A stretch of DNA of 64,000 bases, from contig NZ_RKSM01000001.1 in the NCBI RefSeq assembly GCF_008729015.1, forward strand, positions 1,922,001 to 1,986,000, written 5' to 3'. The translations under genes were made by a program, and so were the position numbers. The stretch is from Haloarcula sp. CBA1129 (GTDB lineage: Archaea > Halobacteriota > Halobacteria > Halobacteriales > Haloarculaceae). This document shows, piece by piece, positions 51,515 to 59,930 of the stretch; within the stretch, counting starts at the first letter, position 1; each line of letters starts with the position of its first letter. The notes beneath the pieces are model-generated. The model searched no databases. It worked only from the letters and a program-made list of their open reading frames with translations, and was not told the origin of the DNA.

Positions 51515-53512
51515 ATGACTTTCACGGGCGATGAGCGTGCGCAGTCAGTACAGGTCGGAGCTGTGCTGCTGTTCGGTGTGCTTATCATCGCCTTCTCTTC
51601 GTATCAGGCGTTTGCCGTCCCAGAGCAAAACCGAGAGGTGGAGTTCAACCACAACCAGCAGGTCCAGACACAGCTACAGGACCTGCGAAACGCCATCGTC
51701 TCTGTTCCGGGACAGTCGAGTCGGCAAGCCGTCTCGGTCCAGTTGGGAGCGCGGTATCCGAGTCGGCTGGTGGCGACGAATCCCGGGCCGCCGTCGGGGT
51801 TGCTGTACACGGACGGAACCAGCAACGAATCGCAGAACCTCACGGTTCGTAACGCCGAAGCGCGCAACCCCGAGACGGCAGATTACTGGAGCGGGACCAC
51901 ACCGCAGCACTACAACACGGGAGCTATCGCCTACAAGCCGGAATACAACGTCTACGGGGAGGCCCCAGAAACCGTCTACGAGCATTCGGTCGTCTACAAC
52001 CAGTTCCGTGAGGGCAACATCACGCTCTCGGAACAGGCGATGGTCGACGGCCGCGACATCACACTGGTCACAGTCAATGGGTCGATGAGCCGCTCAGCAA
52101 GCGATTCGGTTACGGTTGATGTGAAGCCGACATCGCAGTCGTCCCGAACGGTCCGTGTCACGAACGCGACTGGAACAGCGAACGTCTCAGTGTCGTTTCT
52201 CACCAGACTTCCGGCGTCGGAATGGGAAGTACTTCTCGAAGATCAAATCGACCCGAACCCGGGTGACAAGAGCAACGACCGGTATGTTGCGAACGTCATA
52301 GAGGCCGAGGGACCCGGCTCGCTCTACAACGTCACTATCGTTTTCGAGCGGGGATCGACGTACCGCCTGAAGATGGCGAAAGCGGGCGTCGGCACTCGTG
52401 TGACTTCTGAGAGTGAGGCGTACCTCACCACTGTCGGCAGTGAGAATATTACGGTCGCAAAGGGTGACAGTGAAGAGATAGTGCTGGAGGTCCGGGACGC
52501 GTACAACAACCCCGTAAGCGGCGTCACAGTCAACGGTTCAGTTGACGGGAATAACGCGGGGTCGCTTACCACAGACACAGAATCGTCCGACAATGACGGT
52601 CGCGTCAAGTTCGTCTACGAGGCAAGCCAGTCGACGGCAACTGGAACAGCCACTGTCCAGTTCAGCCTCGATGAGATCAACGGTTCGTTCGACGGCGAGA
52701 CCCCAGAAGACGTCTCAGTGCCGGTGACGGTGACGGAAGCGAATCAAGGGTCCGGTGGCGGGTCCGGCAACAGTGGCCTCATCTACAACGAGGACGCCGT
52801 TGCCCTCGACAGTAACGGAGACATCGATGGCGGCGTCCAATTTAGTGCCACCAACGAACTAGGCGAGACTATCACAATAACGACAGTGACAGTCGATCCA
52901 GTGGACGAAAATATAGACTATCTGAGCGACACGTACAGCAATGACCGCGACCCGGCGCCACAGGAGAACGAACTGTACATTGAAGCGGATACTGACGGCT
53001 ACACTGACTTCGGTGGTGGGACAGACGTTCCACGCATCATCGATGTCGATGACGAGAGTCGTTCCGTGTCCGGACCGAATCCGGTCATGGCCGACGGCTC
53101 GGTTGCGACGTTTCACTTGTTCGAGTTTGGTAACGGCGTCGACGAGGTGAACATGGACGGGGAAAGCGTCACCATAACCGTGACCTACGAACTGTCGAGT
53201 GGCGGTACCGACTCGAAGATGTTCACGGTCACTCCCGGCGGCGCGAACACGAACGCGCAACCGAACGCCGACTTCACGATAACCTCCAACGGGGGGGAAT
53301 CAAACGACAAGTGGGACTTCGACGCTAGCCCGTCCAGTGACCCGCAGGGAGACATCGCTGTCTACGAGTGGGACCTCGATGGCGACGGTATCTTCGACGA
53401 TGGGAGCGGCCAGAGATTAGAGAAGAGAACCGTGTCCTCTGGCACGATAGTGTCGCTCCGCGTCGTCGACTCGGAAGGGAACGCCGACACCATCCGAAAA
53501 GAGGTGCCGTAA
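51515..53512 (+). CDS. Surface protein with pilin-like N-terminus, Big-1-type and PKD-like domains
   Basis: A 665-residue exported protein. The N-terminus has a short charged head then one TM segment (SVQVGAVLLFGVLIIAFSSY), reminiscent of archaeal pilin-type or DUF1628-like anchors. Then come beta-rich parts with many N-x-S/T sites. A Big-1/invasin-like Ig module lies at about 305-415 (VLEVRDAYNNPVSGVTVNGS, DGRVKFVYEAS), a Gly/Ser linker follows (GSGGGSGNSG), and a PKD-like module is near the end (AVYEWDLDGDGIFDDG). Likely cell-surface structural or adhesion protein. TTTTTA about 27 nt before the ATG supports the start. Confidence 0.78.
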   Translation: MTFTGDERAQSVQVGAVLLFGVLIIAFSSYQAFAVPEQNREVEFNHNQQVQTQLQDLRNAIVSVPGQSSRQAVSVQLGARYPSRLVATNPGPPSGLLYTDGTSNESQNLTVRNAEARNPETADYWSGTTPQHYNTGAIAYKPEYNVYGEAPETVYEHSVVYNQFREGNITLSEQAMVDGRDITLVTVNGSMSRSASDSVTVDVKPTSQSSRTVRVTNATGTANVSVSFLTRLPASEWEVLLEDQIDPNPGDKSNDRYVANVIEAEGPGSLYNVTIVFERGSTYRLKMAKAGVGTRVTSESEAYLTTVGSENITVAKGDSEEIVLEVRDAYNNPVSGVTVNGSVDGNNAGSLTTDTESSDNDGRVKFVYEASQSTATGTATVQFSLDEINGSFDGETPEDVSVPVTVTEANQGSGGGSGNSGLIYNEDAVALDSNGDIDGGVQFSATNELGETITITTVTVDPVDENIDYLSDTYSNDRDPAPQENELYIEADTDGYTDFGGGTDVPRIIDVDDESRSVSGPNPVMADGSVATFHLFEFGNGVDEVNMDGESVTITVTYELSSGGTDSKMFTVTPGGANTNAQPNADFTITSNGGESNDKWDFDASPSSDPQGDIAVYEWDLDGDGIFDDGSGQRLEKRTVSSGTIVSLRVVDSEGNADTIRKEVP

Positions 53513-53526
53513 CTGCGCCCAGTCCC

Positions 53527-54276
53527 TCAGCAGAGATTCACAGTGATATAGACGACACCGTTAGCGGTCGCCGCGCCGACGCCGATGTGGTTCGCGTTCG
53601 CTATGTACAGCGTATCGCGGGGGCCGGAGAGGTCAAACCAGTGGTCGGCGACGGCGTTGGCCGTCCGGGTCGCGTTCGCGCCGTTGGGGTCGATGCTCGT
53701 GACGAGTTCGAGGTCGGTCACCGGACGGATGTACGCATTCCCTTCGTGGCGGAGGCGACACTGTTCGGACAGTCCGGCGGCCGCGTACCGGTCTGTCGTG
53801 TCTGACCCATTTGCAATCGGGGAGGCAAGCCCCTGTGCGGCCATGCGCACGCTGTGGTTGCCGGCCATGGCTGACAGCTTCTGTCCTGTTTTGGTCTCAT
53901 CCGAGAGGGAGCCGTCGAAGGCGTCGCTGGCAACTGGGTTGCCGCGTCGGTCGTTGATTGCCGCGACAAGCCGGTTTTCGAGGCGCTCCGTATCGACAAC
54001 TGGGCCCGAGTCCCCCGGTGGAGTCTGTACCGCGTCCGGCGTCGGGGTAGGTTCCACGGACTGCGTCACTCCGGCCGCAGTCTTCTCACCATGTGGCGTG
54101 TCGGGCGACGCACTGTCTGCGTGAGGCGTCGCTGCCGGCGACGCTTCCGCGGATTCCATCGGCGCTGGCTGGGTCGCGTCTGCGCCAAGTGTCCCCTCGA
54201 CGGCGACACCTGCGAGTCCCGAGACACTGAGTGCCGCCAGCACTACCAATCCGAATGTGATGACCGATCTGTTCAT
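53527..54276 (-). CDS. Secreted CAP/SCP-like domain protein
   Basis: A 249-residue protein with a Sec-type signal (VITFGLVVLAALSVSGLAGV), a Pro/Thr/Ala-rich linker (about 35-95), and a C-terminal CAP domain: LENRLVAAINDRRGNPVASD, MAGNHSVRMAAQGL, VADHWFDLSGPRDTLYIANA and NHIGVGAATANGVVYITVNL. The HxG-type His (NHIGVG) and the early His in GNHS fit the family cavity. Function in archaea unknown. I use the ATG at 54276; the longer reading to 54369 removes the signal from the N-terminus. Confidence 0.8.
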   Translation of the reverse strand: MNRSVITFGLVVLAALSVSGLAGVAVEGTLGADATQPAPMESAEASPAATPHADSASPDTPHGEKTAAGVTQSVEPTPTPDAVQTPPGDSGPVVDTERLENRLVAAINDRRGNPVASDAFDGSLSDETKTGQKLSAMAGNHSVRMAAQGLASPIANGSDTTDRYAAAGLSEQCRLRHEGNAYIRPVTDLELVTSIDPNGANATRTANAVADHWFDLSGPRDTLYIANANHIGVGAATANGVVYITVNLC

Positions 54277-54457
54277 ATGAAACGTTCCTGTACCGTTCCG
54301 AGAACTGATATCTGAGGTATACTTCTCTCGGAACTGACTCGAACGGCGTAGATTCGGCTCTCTCCCCACAAATATGTTTGGACGGTATCGGTGGTCCGAT
54401 TACCAGCGACGAAAACCCGCCCGTAAACATCTTTACTGTGGGTGAGTGTGCTGAGAT

Positions 54458-55144
54458 ATGGGTGACCTGTCGCGGCGCGGCTTCGGGGCCTCGATTCTCG
54501 CCGCGCTCTCCGCCGGCTGTCTCGGGAGTCGACCTGAACAGGAAGCCGAGACGACACCAGTCCCGGAACTGACAGCGTCACGACGGACTGTTGCAACTGA
54601 CCGTGTCGATACTACCTCGACGCCAGCGGCAGATGGTGCTGCTACTCCGGCGAACACTTCAACAGCACAGCGCGCCGAGGCGTCGCAGACGAACAACTCT
54701 ACGGAAACGTCGGCACGTCTGCAGGTCGAAACCGAGACACCGACGCCGACGCCCGAGCCGAACCACCGGTCGGTCGATACGACATTCCGGCTGGAGGAAA
54801 ACGAGTACGAAGATTTCACAGTTGACGCGACTGGCCAGACGACGCTTACTTACGACCTCATCGTTCGGCGTGGCCCGGCTGTGGATGTCATCCTGTTCAC
54901 CGAAGAAGAGTACCGGGCGTTCCAGAGCCGCTACCGGGCCCGGTACGCTGATGAGGTGTCGCGGTTCCACGAGACGAACATCCCCGACAACCGGATTACC
55001 ATCGGGCCGGGAACGTATCGACTCGTGGTGAACAACACCGACTGGTCGCGTGCCGTTCCGTCACCGAGTGAACCGTACGACAGTCTCGAAGGCGAATGCA
55101 TGGTCGATTTCTCGTTTAGTACGGAACCGGCGACCAGCGAGTAG
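54458..55144 (+). CDS. Tat-type lipoprotein of unknown function
   Basis: A 228-residue protein starting MGDLSRRGFGASILAALSAG and then CLGS: a twin-arginine signal followed by a lipobox with Cys at about residue 21. A Thr/Ala/Ser-rich linker (about 25-105) leads to a beta-sandwich-like domain (RLEENEYEDFTVDATGQTTL, YRLVVNNTDWSRAVP). The mature protein is probably lipid-anchored on the cell surface. The globular part resembles a substrate-less binding or pre-peptidase-type fold, which I cannot name. Confidence 0.78.
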   Translation: MGDLSRRGFGASILAALSAGCLGSRPEQEAETTPVPELTASRRTVATDRVDTTSTPAADGAATPANTSTAQRAEASQTNNSTETSARLQVETETPTPTPEPNHRSVDTTFRLEENEYEDFTVDATGQTTLTYDLIVRRGPAVDVILFTEEEYRAFQSRYRARYADEVSRFHETNIPDNRITIGPGTYRLVVNNTDWSRAVPSPSEPYDSLEGECMVDFSFSTEPATSE

Positions 55145-55241
55145 CGGTCTTACAGAGAGTTCGCGTCCCATCGGAGGATAATAGACAATCGTCGAAAGAC
55201 CAGTCGACAAACCCATATACATCCACACTGACGCTAGAGTC

Positions 55242-56579
55242 ATGACTGCTGTCGGTATCGACGCCATGGAGATCTGGACCGGGAAGCTCAAACTCGACCT
55301 CGCTGAGACGTTCGCGCCGGCTCAGGGAGATGATCCGGGCAAGTACACGAAGGGCCTTGGCCTGCGCGCGTCGTCGTTCCCGGACGTGTACGAGGACATC
55401 GTCACGATGGGGGCGAACGCGGCCCATCGCCTGATGGAGCGCAAGGGGCTGACACCCGAAGACATCGGCCGCATTGACGTGGCGACTGAGAGTGCTTTCG
55501 ACAACTCAAAGCCCGTCTCGACGTACATCGCGGGCTGTCTCGAACAGGTGTACGATGAGAACTTCCACCACGCCAACAAGGGCGAGCGGAAGTTCGCCTG
55601 TATCTCCGGGACACAGAGCCTCGACGACGCCTACAACTGGATCCGTGCCGGACGGAACCGCGGTCGGGCCGCGCTCGTCATCGCGACCGACACCGCACTG
55701 TATGCCCGTGACGACCCCGGCGAGGCCACGCAGGGGGCCGGCGCGGTGGCGATGCTCGTTGACGAAGACCCGAATCTGGTCGAGTTGTCGACCGAGCAGG
55801 GATACGGCAGTGCCGACGAGACAGACTTCCTCAAACCGAACCAGCAGTTCCCGTCCGTTGACGGGAAGCGCTCGGTGAACGTCTACCTCGCTCGCATGCG
55901 CGAGGCGCTTGAGGACTTCGCTGAGGTGGCCGGCGACATCCACCCCGGCGACTACGAGATGATTCCGTTCCACACGCCGTTCCCGGGCATGGTCCGGAAG
56001 GCCGCCGCGCTTGGCTACCGCCACATCATCCGCGGTACCGACGTGGGCGATCTGATGGCCGAGGAAATCGGCCACCAGCCAATGCGCGCGGATTTCGAGA
56101 CCGACGACGAGTTCCACGCGGCTATCAAGGAGTACACGGATGCGCTCACTGAAACCGAGCGCTATCAGGACTGGTACGCCAACAGCATCGACCCGACGCT
56201 TGCGATTTCACGCGAGGTCGGGAACTGGTACACTGGCTCCGTCCACATCGCCCGCGCTGCAGGCCTGAAACACGCCCGCGAGAACGGACTAGATCTGGAC
56301 GAGGCCCGATTGTTAGTTGCCTCCTACGGGTCCGGCGCACAGGCAGAGGTCCACGCCGAGACTATTGTCCCCGGTTGGGAGGAAGAAATCGGCGCGCTCA
56401 ACATTGACGAGCAGATCCGGAACCGCTACGAACTCACCTTTGCGGAGTACGAACAGGTCCACGACGTCCATAATCACGAGACTGAGACCGATGTCGAGGA
56501 GTTCACCGCACCCGAAAACGAGTTCGCCTTCGACGGCTGGGGGCGGATGGGTGAGCGGAAGTATCGGTACGTGGAATAG
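55242..56579 (+). CDS. Hydroxymethylglutaryl-CoA synthase
   Basis: A 445-residue HMG-CoA synthase. The catalytic Cys is in GERKFACISGTQSLDDAYNW (Cys120), the Glu in VATESAFDNSKP (Glu83), and the later MIPFHTPFPGMVRKAA holds the His of the triad. It condenses acetoacetyl-CoA with acetyl-CoA in the mevalonate pathway that feeds archaeal ether lipids. TATA-like TATACA about 27 nt before the ATG supports a leaderless start. Its neighbours are unrelated. Confidence 0.93.
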   Translation: MTAVGIDAMEIWTGKLKLDLAETFAPAQGDDPGKYTKGLGLRASSFPDVYEDIVTMGANAAHRLMERKGLTPEDIGRIDVATESAFDNSKPVSTYIAGCLEQVYDENFHHANKGERKFACISGTQSLDDAYNWIRAGRNRGRAALVIATDTALYARDDPGEATQGAGAVAMLVDEDPNLVELSTEQGYGSADETDFLKPNQQFPSVDGKRSVNVYLARMREALEDFAEVAGDIHPGDYEMIPFHTPFPGMVRKAAALGYRHIIRGTDVGDLMAEEIGHQPMRADFETDDEFHAAIKEYTDALTETERYQDWYANSIDPTLAISREVGNWYTGSVHIARAAGLKHARENGLDLDEARLLVASYGSGAQAEVHAETIVPGWEEEIGALNIDEQIRNRYELTFAEYEQVHDVHNHETETDVEEFTAPENEFAFDGWGRMGERKYRYVE

Positions 56580-56580
56580 C

Positions 56581-56740
56581 GAGGGGCGCGAACGAAGTGA
56601 GCGGCCCTCGAACCGAAGCGGCGACCGAAGGGAGCCGTGGAGAATAGCGAGAGCCCGAGCAAAGCGAGGGCTCTCGGATAGCGAACGGGGAGCGTAGCGA
56701 CCCGTGAGTAGTGAGAGGCTTCGTTTCACTCGGCCTCTCG
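56581..56740 (+). terminator. Three successive GC-rich hairpins after the HMG-CoA synthase gene
   Basis: Stem 1 at 56581-56609 (GAGGGGCGC with GCGGCCCTC, one mismatch). Stem 2 at 56648-56656/56668-56676 is a perfect 9 bp (CGAGAGCCC with GGGCTCTCG). Stem 3 at 56713-56719/56733-56739 is a perfect 7 bp (GAGAGGC with GCCTCTC). They share GCGA/GAAGTGAGCG-like words. The region lies between convergent genes and encodes nothing I can support; a bidirectional terminator or a repeat cluster fits best. Confidence 0.5.
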
Positions 56741-56801
56741 GATCGAAGGGGCGGGCGCGTTACTTTTGAGACAGGCGTCAATACGAGCGTGCACTCGACA
56801 G

Positions 56802-57509
56802 TCAGGGAAGGTTTCGAAGACCGCCCAGCAGTTCCTCCAGATCGGTATCGGTAATCGCCAGCGAAAAGTCGTCGATGCGGGCGAGGTCCTGTGCGTGCTC
56901 CCAGACGGCTTCATCGTCAAGCCCATGCAGGATAACCGCGTTGGGCGTCGGTGAGACGACGCGGAGCGCGACCAGCGGGGACTCGCCGCGGGTGACGTTG
57001 GTGAACACGAGCGCGCGGTTTGTCGACTGGCCGTATAGCTGGTAGAACTCGTCCGAAGAGAGGCGCGTGATGGCGGCGATGGAGTTGATGACGGTGTGAC
57101 CCGCGACGGTGTCCTGACTGCCCCGGAATAGCTCTTCGGCACCGATAGCGTCGTAGACGCGCTCGACGCCGACGTTGGCGGAGTATTCTCGGAGGTCATG
57201 GACCACGTCGCTGTCGAACCCGGCGGAGAGCACGCGGGCGTGCTGGCGGATGTGGTCGCCGCCACGGTTCTCGTCGATGTCGAGCAGTGCGACGACGAGA
57301 CGTCTGACAACGCCGATACCGGGGTTGTCACGGCGGCCGCTCTCGTAGTCGGAGACGACAGACGGAGAGACGTCAAGTTCGTCAGCGAGCTCGGTCTGTG
57401 CAACGTCGAAGTCAGTGCGCCACTTCCGCAGGGTCGCCCCTGGGTCGTCGCTCAGTGCCACCTCACCCGCCATTTTTTCCGCGAGGTCATCGCGTGCGCC
57501 CCCTGCCAT
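56802..57509 (-). CDS. XRE-family HTH transcriptional regulator
   Basis: A 235-residue protein with an N-terminal XRE helix-turn-helix (TDFDVAQTELADELDVSPSV then VSDYESGRRDNPG) at about residues 32-65 and a C-terminal effector-like domain (TRLSSDEFYQLYGQSTNRAL, GESPLVALRVVSPTPNAVIL). Archaeal members of this type are putative transcriptional regulators; the signal is unknown. Convergent with the HMG-CoA synthase gene. Confidence 0.85.
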   Translation of the reverse strand: MAGGARDDLAEKMAGEVALSDDPGATLRKWRTDFDVAQTELADELDVSPSVVSDYESGRRDNPGIGVVRRLVVALLDIDENRGGDHIRQHARVLSAGFDSDVVHDLREYSANVGVERVYDAIGAEELFRGSQDTVAGHTVINSIAAITRLSSDEFYQLYGQSTNRALVFTNVTRGESPLVALRVVSPTPNAVILHGLDDEAVWEHAQDLARIDDFSLAITDTDLEELLGGLRNLP

Positions 57510-57561
57510 TAGTTCACACGCTGGAGGGTCGCGAATAAAAGGGTATCGGAACCACGGGCAC

Positions 57562-58119
57562 TTACCGCCGAGCGGTCAGTTCGACCGCAGCAAGGACGCC
57601 GTTCGAAGGGGTGTGAATGACACGCACTGCGATGGGATCGCCCGGGTCGACAGTGCCACCGCCGGCGTTCAACTGGAAAGTGATGACCCGGCCCGCCGAC
57701 CACCGCTGGCCGCCGTTGGCGATGACGCCGCCGACACAGTAGTCGTAGACGACGTTGTCCGGGTCGTCGGTATTGCTCGCTGACAGTGCCGTGCCGGAAA
57801 CTGGTAGGTCGACGACGCGGGCGTCGCTGTCCGGCAGTGCAACAGCGACTTCCAGTTCGTCGGCTGGGACCGGGTCGCCGCCGGCGTGTCGAATCGTCAC
57901 CGTGTTCGCGCCGCATCCACCCGACGGGCCAGTCACGAACTTTCCTGTCGAGCGGGCGACGGTCGGCGTCTGATGGCCCAGATCAGGGGTCGCACTGAGC
58001 GCAACCCCGCCGACTGTCGCAGCCAAGAGGACGGTGATCGAGAGCATGAGGACCACGCCGATGACGGGACTGACGCCGCGACAGTGCTGATCGGGGCTCT
58101 GTAGGACCACTGGTGTCAC
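57562..58119 (-). CDS. Archaeal type IV pilin-like protein
   Basis: A 185-residue protein with GTG start. The class III signal region is CRGVSPVIGVVLMLSITVLL, matching the archaeal pilin N-terminal domain (cleavage just before the V/S-P-V-I-G-V-like H-domain). The mature part is a beta-rich C-terminal domain with two Cys (GGCGANTVTIRHAGG, VYDYCVGGV) that could form a disulfide. Likely a pilus or pseudopilus subunit processed by PibD. It is the last clearly host-like gene before the AT-richer element. Confidence 0.85.
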   Translation of the reverse strand: MTPVVLQSPDQHCRGVSPVIGVVLMLSITVLLAATVGGVALSATPDLGHQTPTVARSTGKFVTGPSGGCGANTVTIRHAGGDPVPADELEVAVALPDSDARVVDLPVSGTALSASNTDDPDNVVYDYCVGGVIANGGQRWSAGRVITFQLNAGGGTVDPGDPIAVRVIHTPSNGVLAAVELTARR

Positions 58120-58255
58120 GCTCTATGTCCCGCCTTGTCTCAAAAACCCCAGCAGTGGACCGATACCGCTCCGCAATCCCTAAACGCCGGTCGCGCCAAT
58201 CAGGACCCAATGGATTGGACGGAGAAATAGTTAAAATCACACCCATATTATGCCA

Positions 58256-58420
58256 CTACTCGTCATCATCAGTCACGAGATCGTTCCGGTCGATGTAGTC
58301 CTCAACAGATAATCGTATGAAGTCGCTGAGGTTCTGTACTCGTGGTTCGTTTTCCAGCGCCTGTTCCCATCTCTCTTTTTGCTCGTCGTCTATTCTGAGG
58401 CTGATCGTAGGACTGCTCAT
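58256..58420 (-). CDS. Ribbon-helix-helix DNA-binding protein
   Basis: A 54-residue protein: MSSPTISLRIDDEQKERWEQ, then ALENEPRVQNLSDFIRLSVE and DYIDRNDLVTDDDE. The strand TISLRID followed by two helices is the RHH fold; the basic/polar strand residues would contact DNA. It lies divergent from the plus-strand operon, and repeated CGTATAT motifs occupy the shared promoter region, so it is probably an autoregulator and operon repressor. Confidence 0.78.
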   Translation of the reverse strand: MSSPTISLRIDDEQKERWEQALENEPRVQNLSDFIRLSVEDYIDRNDLVTDDDE

Positions 58421-58444
58421 CGTATAGCGTGCGTATTAGTAGAG

Positions 58445-58510
58445 GCGTATATCTTATGACCGCTTTCTGGGTATCGAATGTATATACGCTGTGGGGTCAA
58501 AAGATATACG
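58445..58510. promoter_or_regulatory. Operator-like CGTATAT repeats between divergent promoters
   Basis: Three related sites: CGTATATCTT at 58446-58455, its inverted copy AAGATATACG at 58501-58510 (perfect 10-bp inverted repeat), and GTATATACGC at 58480-58489 between them. The first overlaps the TATA-like sequence about 27 nt before the RHH start (58420). The third lies just upstream of the CTATAGT element (58523-58529) that serves the plus-strand operon. The layout suits binding by the RHH protein. Confidence 0.6.
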
Positions 58511-58548
58511 TATGCTTCGGCACTATAGTACGGTAGAGGTTTTCCAGA

Positions 58549-58818
58549 TTGCCCGATAGCACCACCGAGGACGTAGAGGAGAAGGTGGAAGAGTTGGAGA
58601 ACAAAGTAGAACGGTTGGAGGATCGGACGAACGGGAAGAACCAGATCGAGATTAGCTCCCATGATCTGAGTGTTCAAGCCAGTAGCGAGGAGGCGAGTAT
58701 GGAGGAGTTGATGGATCTCTGTAGTGATGAGATGGATCGTATCTCGAAGCGTGCGCTCGTGGGAGAGTATCAGGAATTGGAGCGAGAAGGTCTCCACTCG
58801 CAGCTTTTCGGTGATTAA
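58549..58818 (+). CDS. Coiled-coil acidic protein, first gene of the element operon
   Basis: An 89-residue protein with TTG start: a long Glu/Lys heptad stretch (VEEKVEELENKVERLEDRTN), then a polar middle and a second helix (EELMDLCSDEMDRISKRALV). A TATA sequence at 58524-58527, about 25 nt upstream, puts the transcription start at the TTG, so it may be leaderless with an uncommon start codon. Coiled-coil scaffolds of this size are frequent in viruses and plasmids; no family recognised. Confidence 0.65.
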   Translation: MPDSTTEDVEEKVEELENKVERLEDRTNGKNQIEISSHDLSVQASSEEASMEELMDLCSDEMDRISKRALVGEYQELEREGLHSQLFGD

Positions 58819-58820
58819 CA

Positions 58821-59240
58821 ATGTTCGGGCTTAGAGACTCCGACGATACCCAAGAAGAAGAGGAAGATGAGTGTCTGAATCTGCCGATTCAGGTGACTAC
58901 GATGCTGATCGAGCGAGATGTGAAGGAGGCTAACGAGAACATCGATATACTCAATCACGAGTATGATTGGCAGGTCTACCGCCTCCCTGTTCCCGGTGAA
59001 GATCAAATCCCTACTCTGGGTCAGTTGAGGGAGATTGACGAGGATCTTCGTCGGTTGTACAACAAGGTCTCTGAACAGCGCCCGCTGGACACTACTGAAC
59101 GGCGTCGGATCATCCGTGCCCGTCAGTCCGTTCAGGAGTTGATCGACTTCTATCTCTATTTCGATCAGATCACTGAGCCTGTGGAAGAGTCGTCTGCTGG
59201 TTCTGACGACGAAGGAGGTGTTCCCAGTGCCTCGGTCTGA
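58821..59240 (+). CDS. Uncharacterised helical protein of the element
   Basis: A 139-residue protein with an acidic N-terminus (DSDDTQEEEEDECLNLPIQV), a helix with MLIERDVKEANENIDILNHE, then RLYNKVSEQRPLDTTERRRI and IDFYLYFDQITEPVEES. It starts 2 nt after the preceding gene. Predicted helical, no known motif. It overlaps the next gene. Confidence 0.65.
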   Translation: MFGLRDSDDTQEEEEDECLNLPIQVTTMLIERDVKEANENIDILNHEYDWQVYRLPVPGEDQIPTLGQLREIDEDLRRLYNKVSEQRPLDTTERRRIIRARQSVQELIDFYLYFDQITEPVEESSAGSDDEGGVPSASV

Positions 59241-59460
59241 TGCTATTCAGAACTTCAATGACGGGATTTCAGCATATCAGAACGTCCTCCACAGTGCTGG
59301 TGTCCATCTGAATCCTCTGACCAATCCCACTCGGGAAGCGATTGATGAGCGCATGAACCAGATCGAGCGAGCGAAAGAGAACACGACTCACCCGGAGAGG
59401 ATGCAGAAACTGAACAGGCTCAGGAACTACCTGCTGGAAATCAACTACGAAACCCAATGA
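59227..59460 (+). CDS. Small helical protein; GTG start set by a strong Shine-Dalgarno site
   Basis: A 77-residue protein (VPRSDAIQNFNDGISAYQNV ... LRNYLLEINYETQ). GGAGGTG at 59214-59220 sits 6 nt before the GTG at 59227, the ideal spacing, so I prefer this start to the GTG at 59218 that lies inside the Shine-Dalgarno sequence. Two predicted helices with basic residues (RMNQIERAKEN). Function unknown. The stop overlaps the next ATG. Confidence 0.62.
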   Translation: MPRSDAIQNFNDGISAYQNVLHSAGVHLNPLTNPTREAIDERMNQIERAKENTTHPERMQKLNRLRNYLLEINYETQ

Positions 59461-59930
59461 ACCGCCGAAATTACCTCAAGTCGATGGCCGCTGTACCGTT
59501 CACTCCTACCCTCGTCCCTGAGTTTGGTAAGAACGAGCCTGATTCCAAGGAAGGGATGAGCGGTGTGTGGAAGCGCCGAGTTGACGAGGGCATAGTAATC
59601 ACCACAGAAGGAGAGAAAGAGTATCAGACGTACACTGAATGGCGTCGAGCAGCTGCTTCTGAGGCTCGGCAGTCCAGTCATAATCTGATTGCGACCCTAT
59701 TCGATTTCGAATTGATTTCGATTCAGACGGACGAAGACAGGTGGCGCAGCCATTGGGCGCACGATTGCGGTCTTGAAGCTACTATTCGTGAGGATACGAC
59801 TGAAGAAGTGGGATACGAGATGGTCGTTACTCACGTAGCTGAAAAGTGGGAAGAACACCGGCACTACGCTTCTGACAGCCAGATTGCTATCGCTAATAAG
59901 GCGATGCAGGAGCGTGACGAGTATCTATGA
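59457..59930 (+). CDS. Element protein with twin-arginine-like N-terminus, paralogue 1
   Basis: A 157-residue protein starting MNRRNYLKSMAAVPFTPTLV and then PEFGKNEP. The Arg-Arg, Leu/Lys and following hydrophobic stretch resemble a Tat signal, though the hydrophobic part is short. The mature part is polar with HDCGLEATIRED and EMVVTHVAEKWEEH. It shares the RR-x-(Y/F)-x-K/S-(S/A)-x-A-x-(L/V)-P start and FGKNEP with the next gene. ATGA overlap with the preceding gene. Function unknown. Confidence 0.7.
   Translation: MNRRNYLKSMAAVPFTPTLVPEFGKNEPDSKEGMSGVWKRRVDEGIVITTEGEKEYQTYTEWRRAAASEARQSSHNLIATLFDFELISIQTDEDRWRSHWAHDCGLEATIREDTTEEVGYEMVVTHVAEKWEEHRHYASDSQIAIANKAMQERDEYL

Noticed and set aside
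58120-58255. att site or direct repeat at the left boundary of the element
   Set aside because: I looked for a repeat of this stretch within the visible element and found none; the partner site may lie beyond 64000. The only tRNA gene in the window is far away at 20.8 kb.
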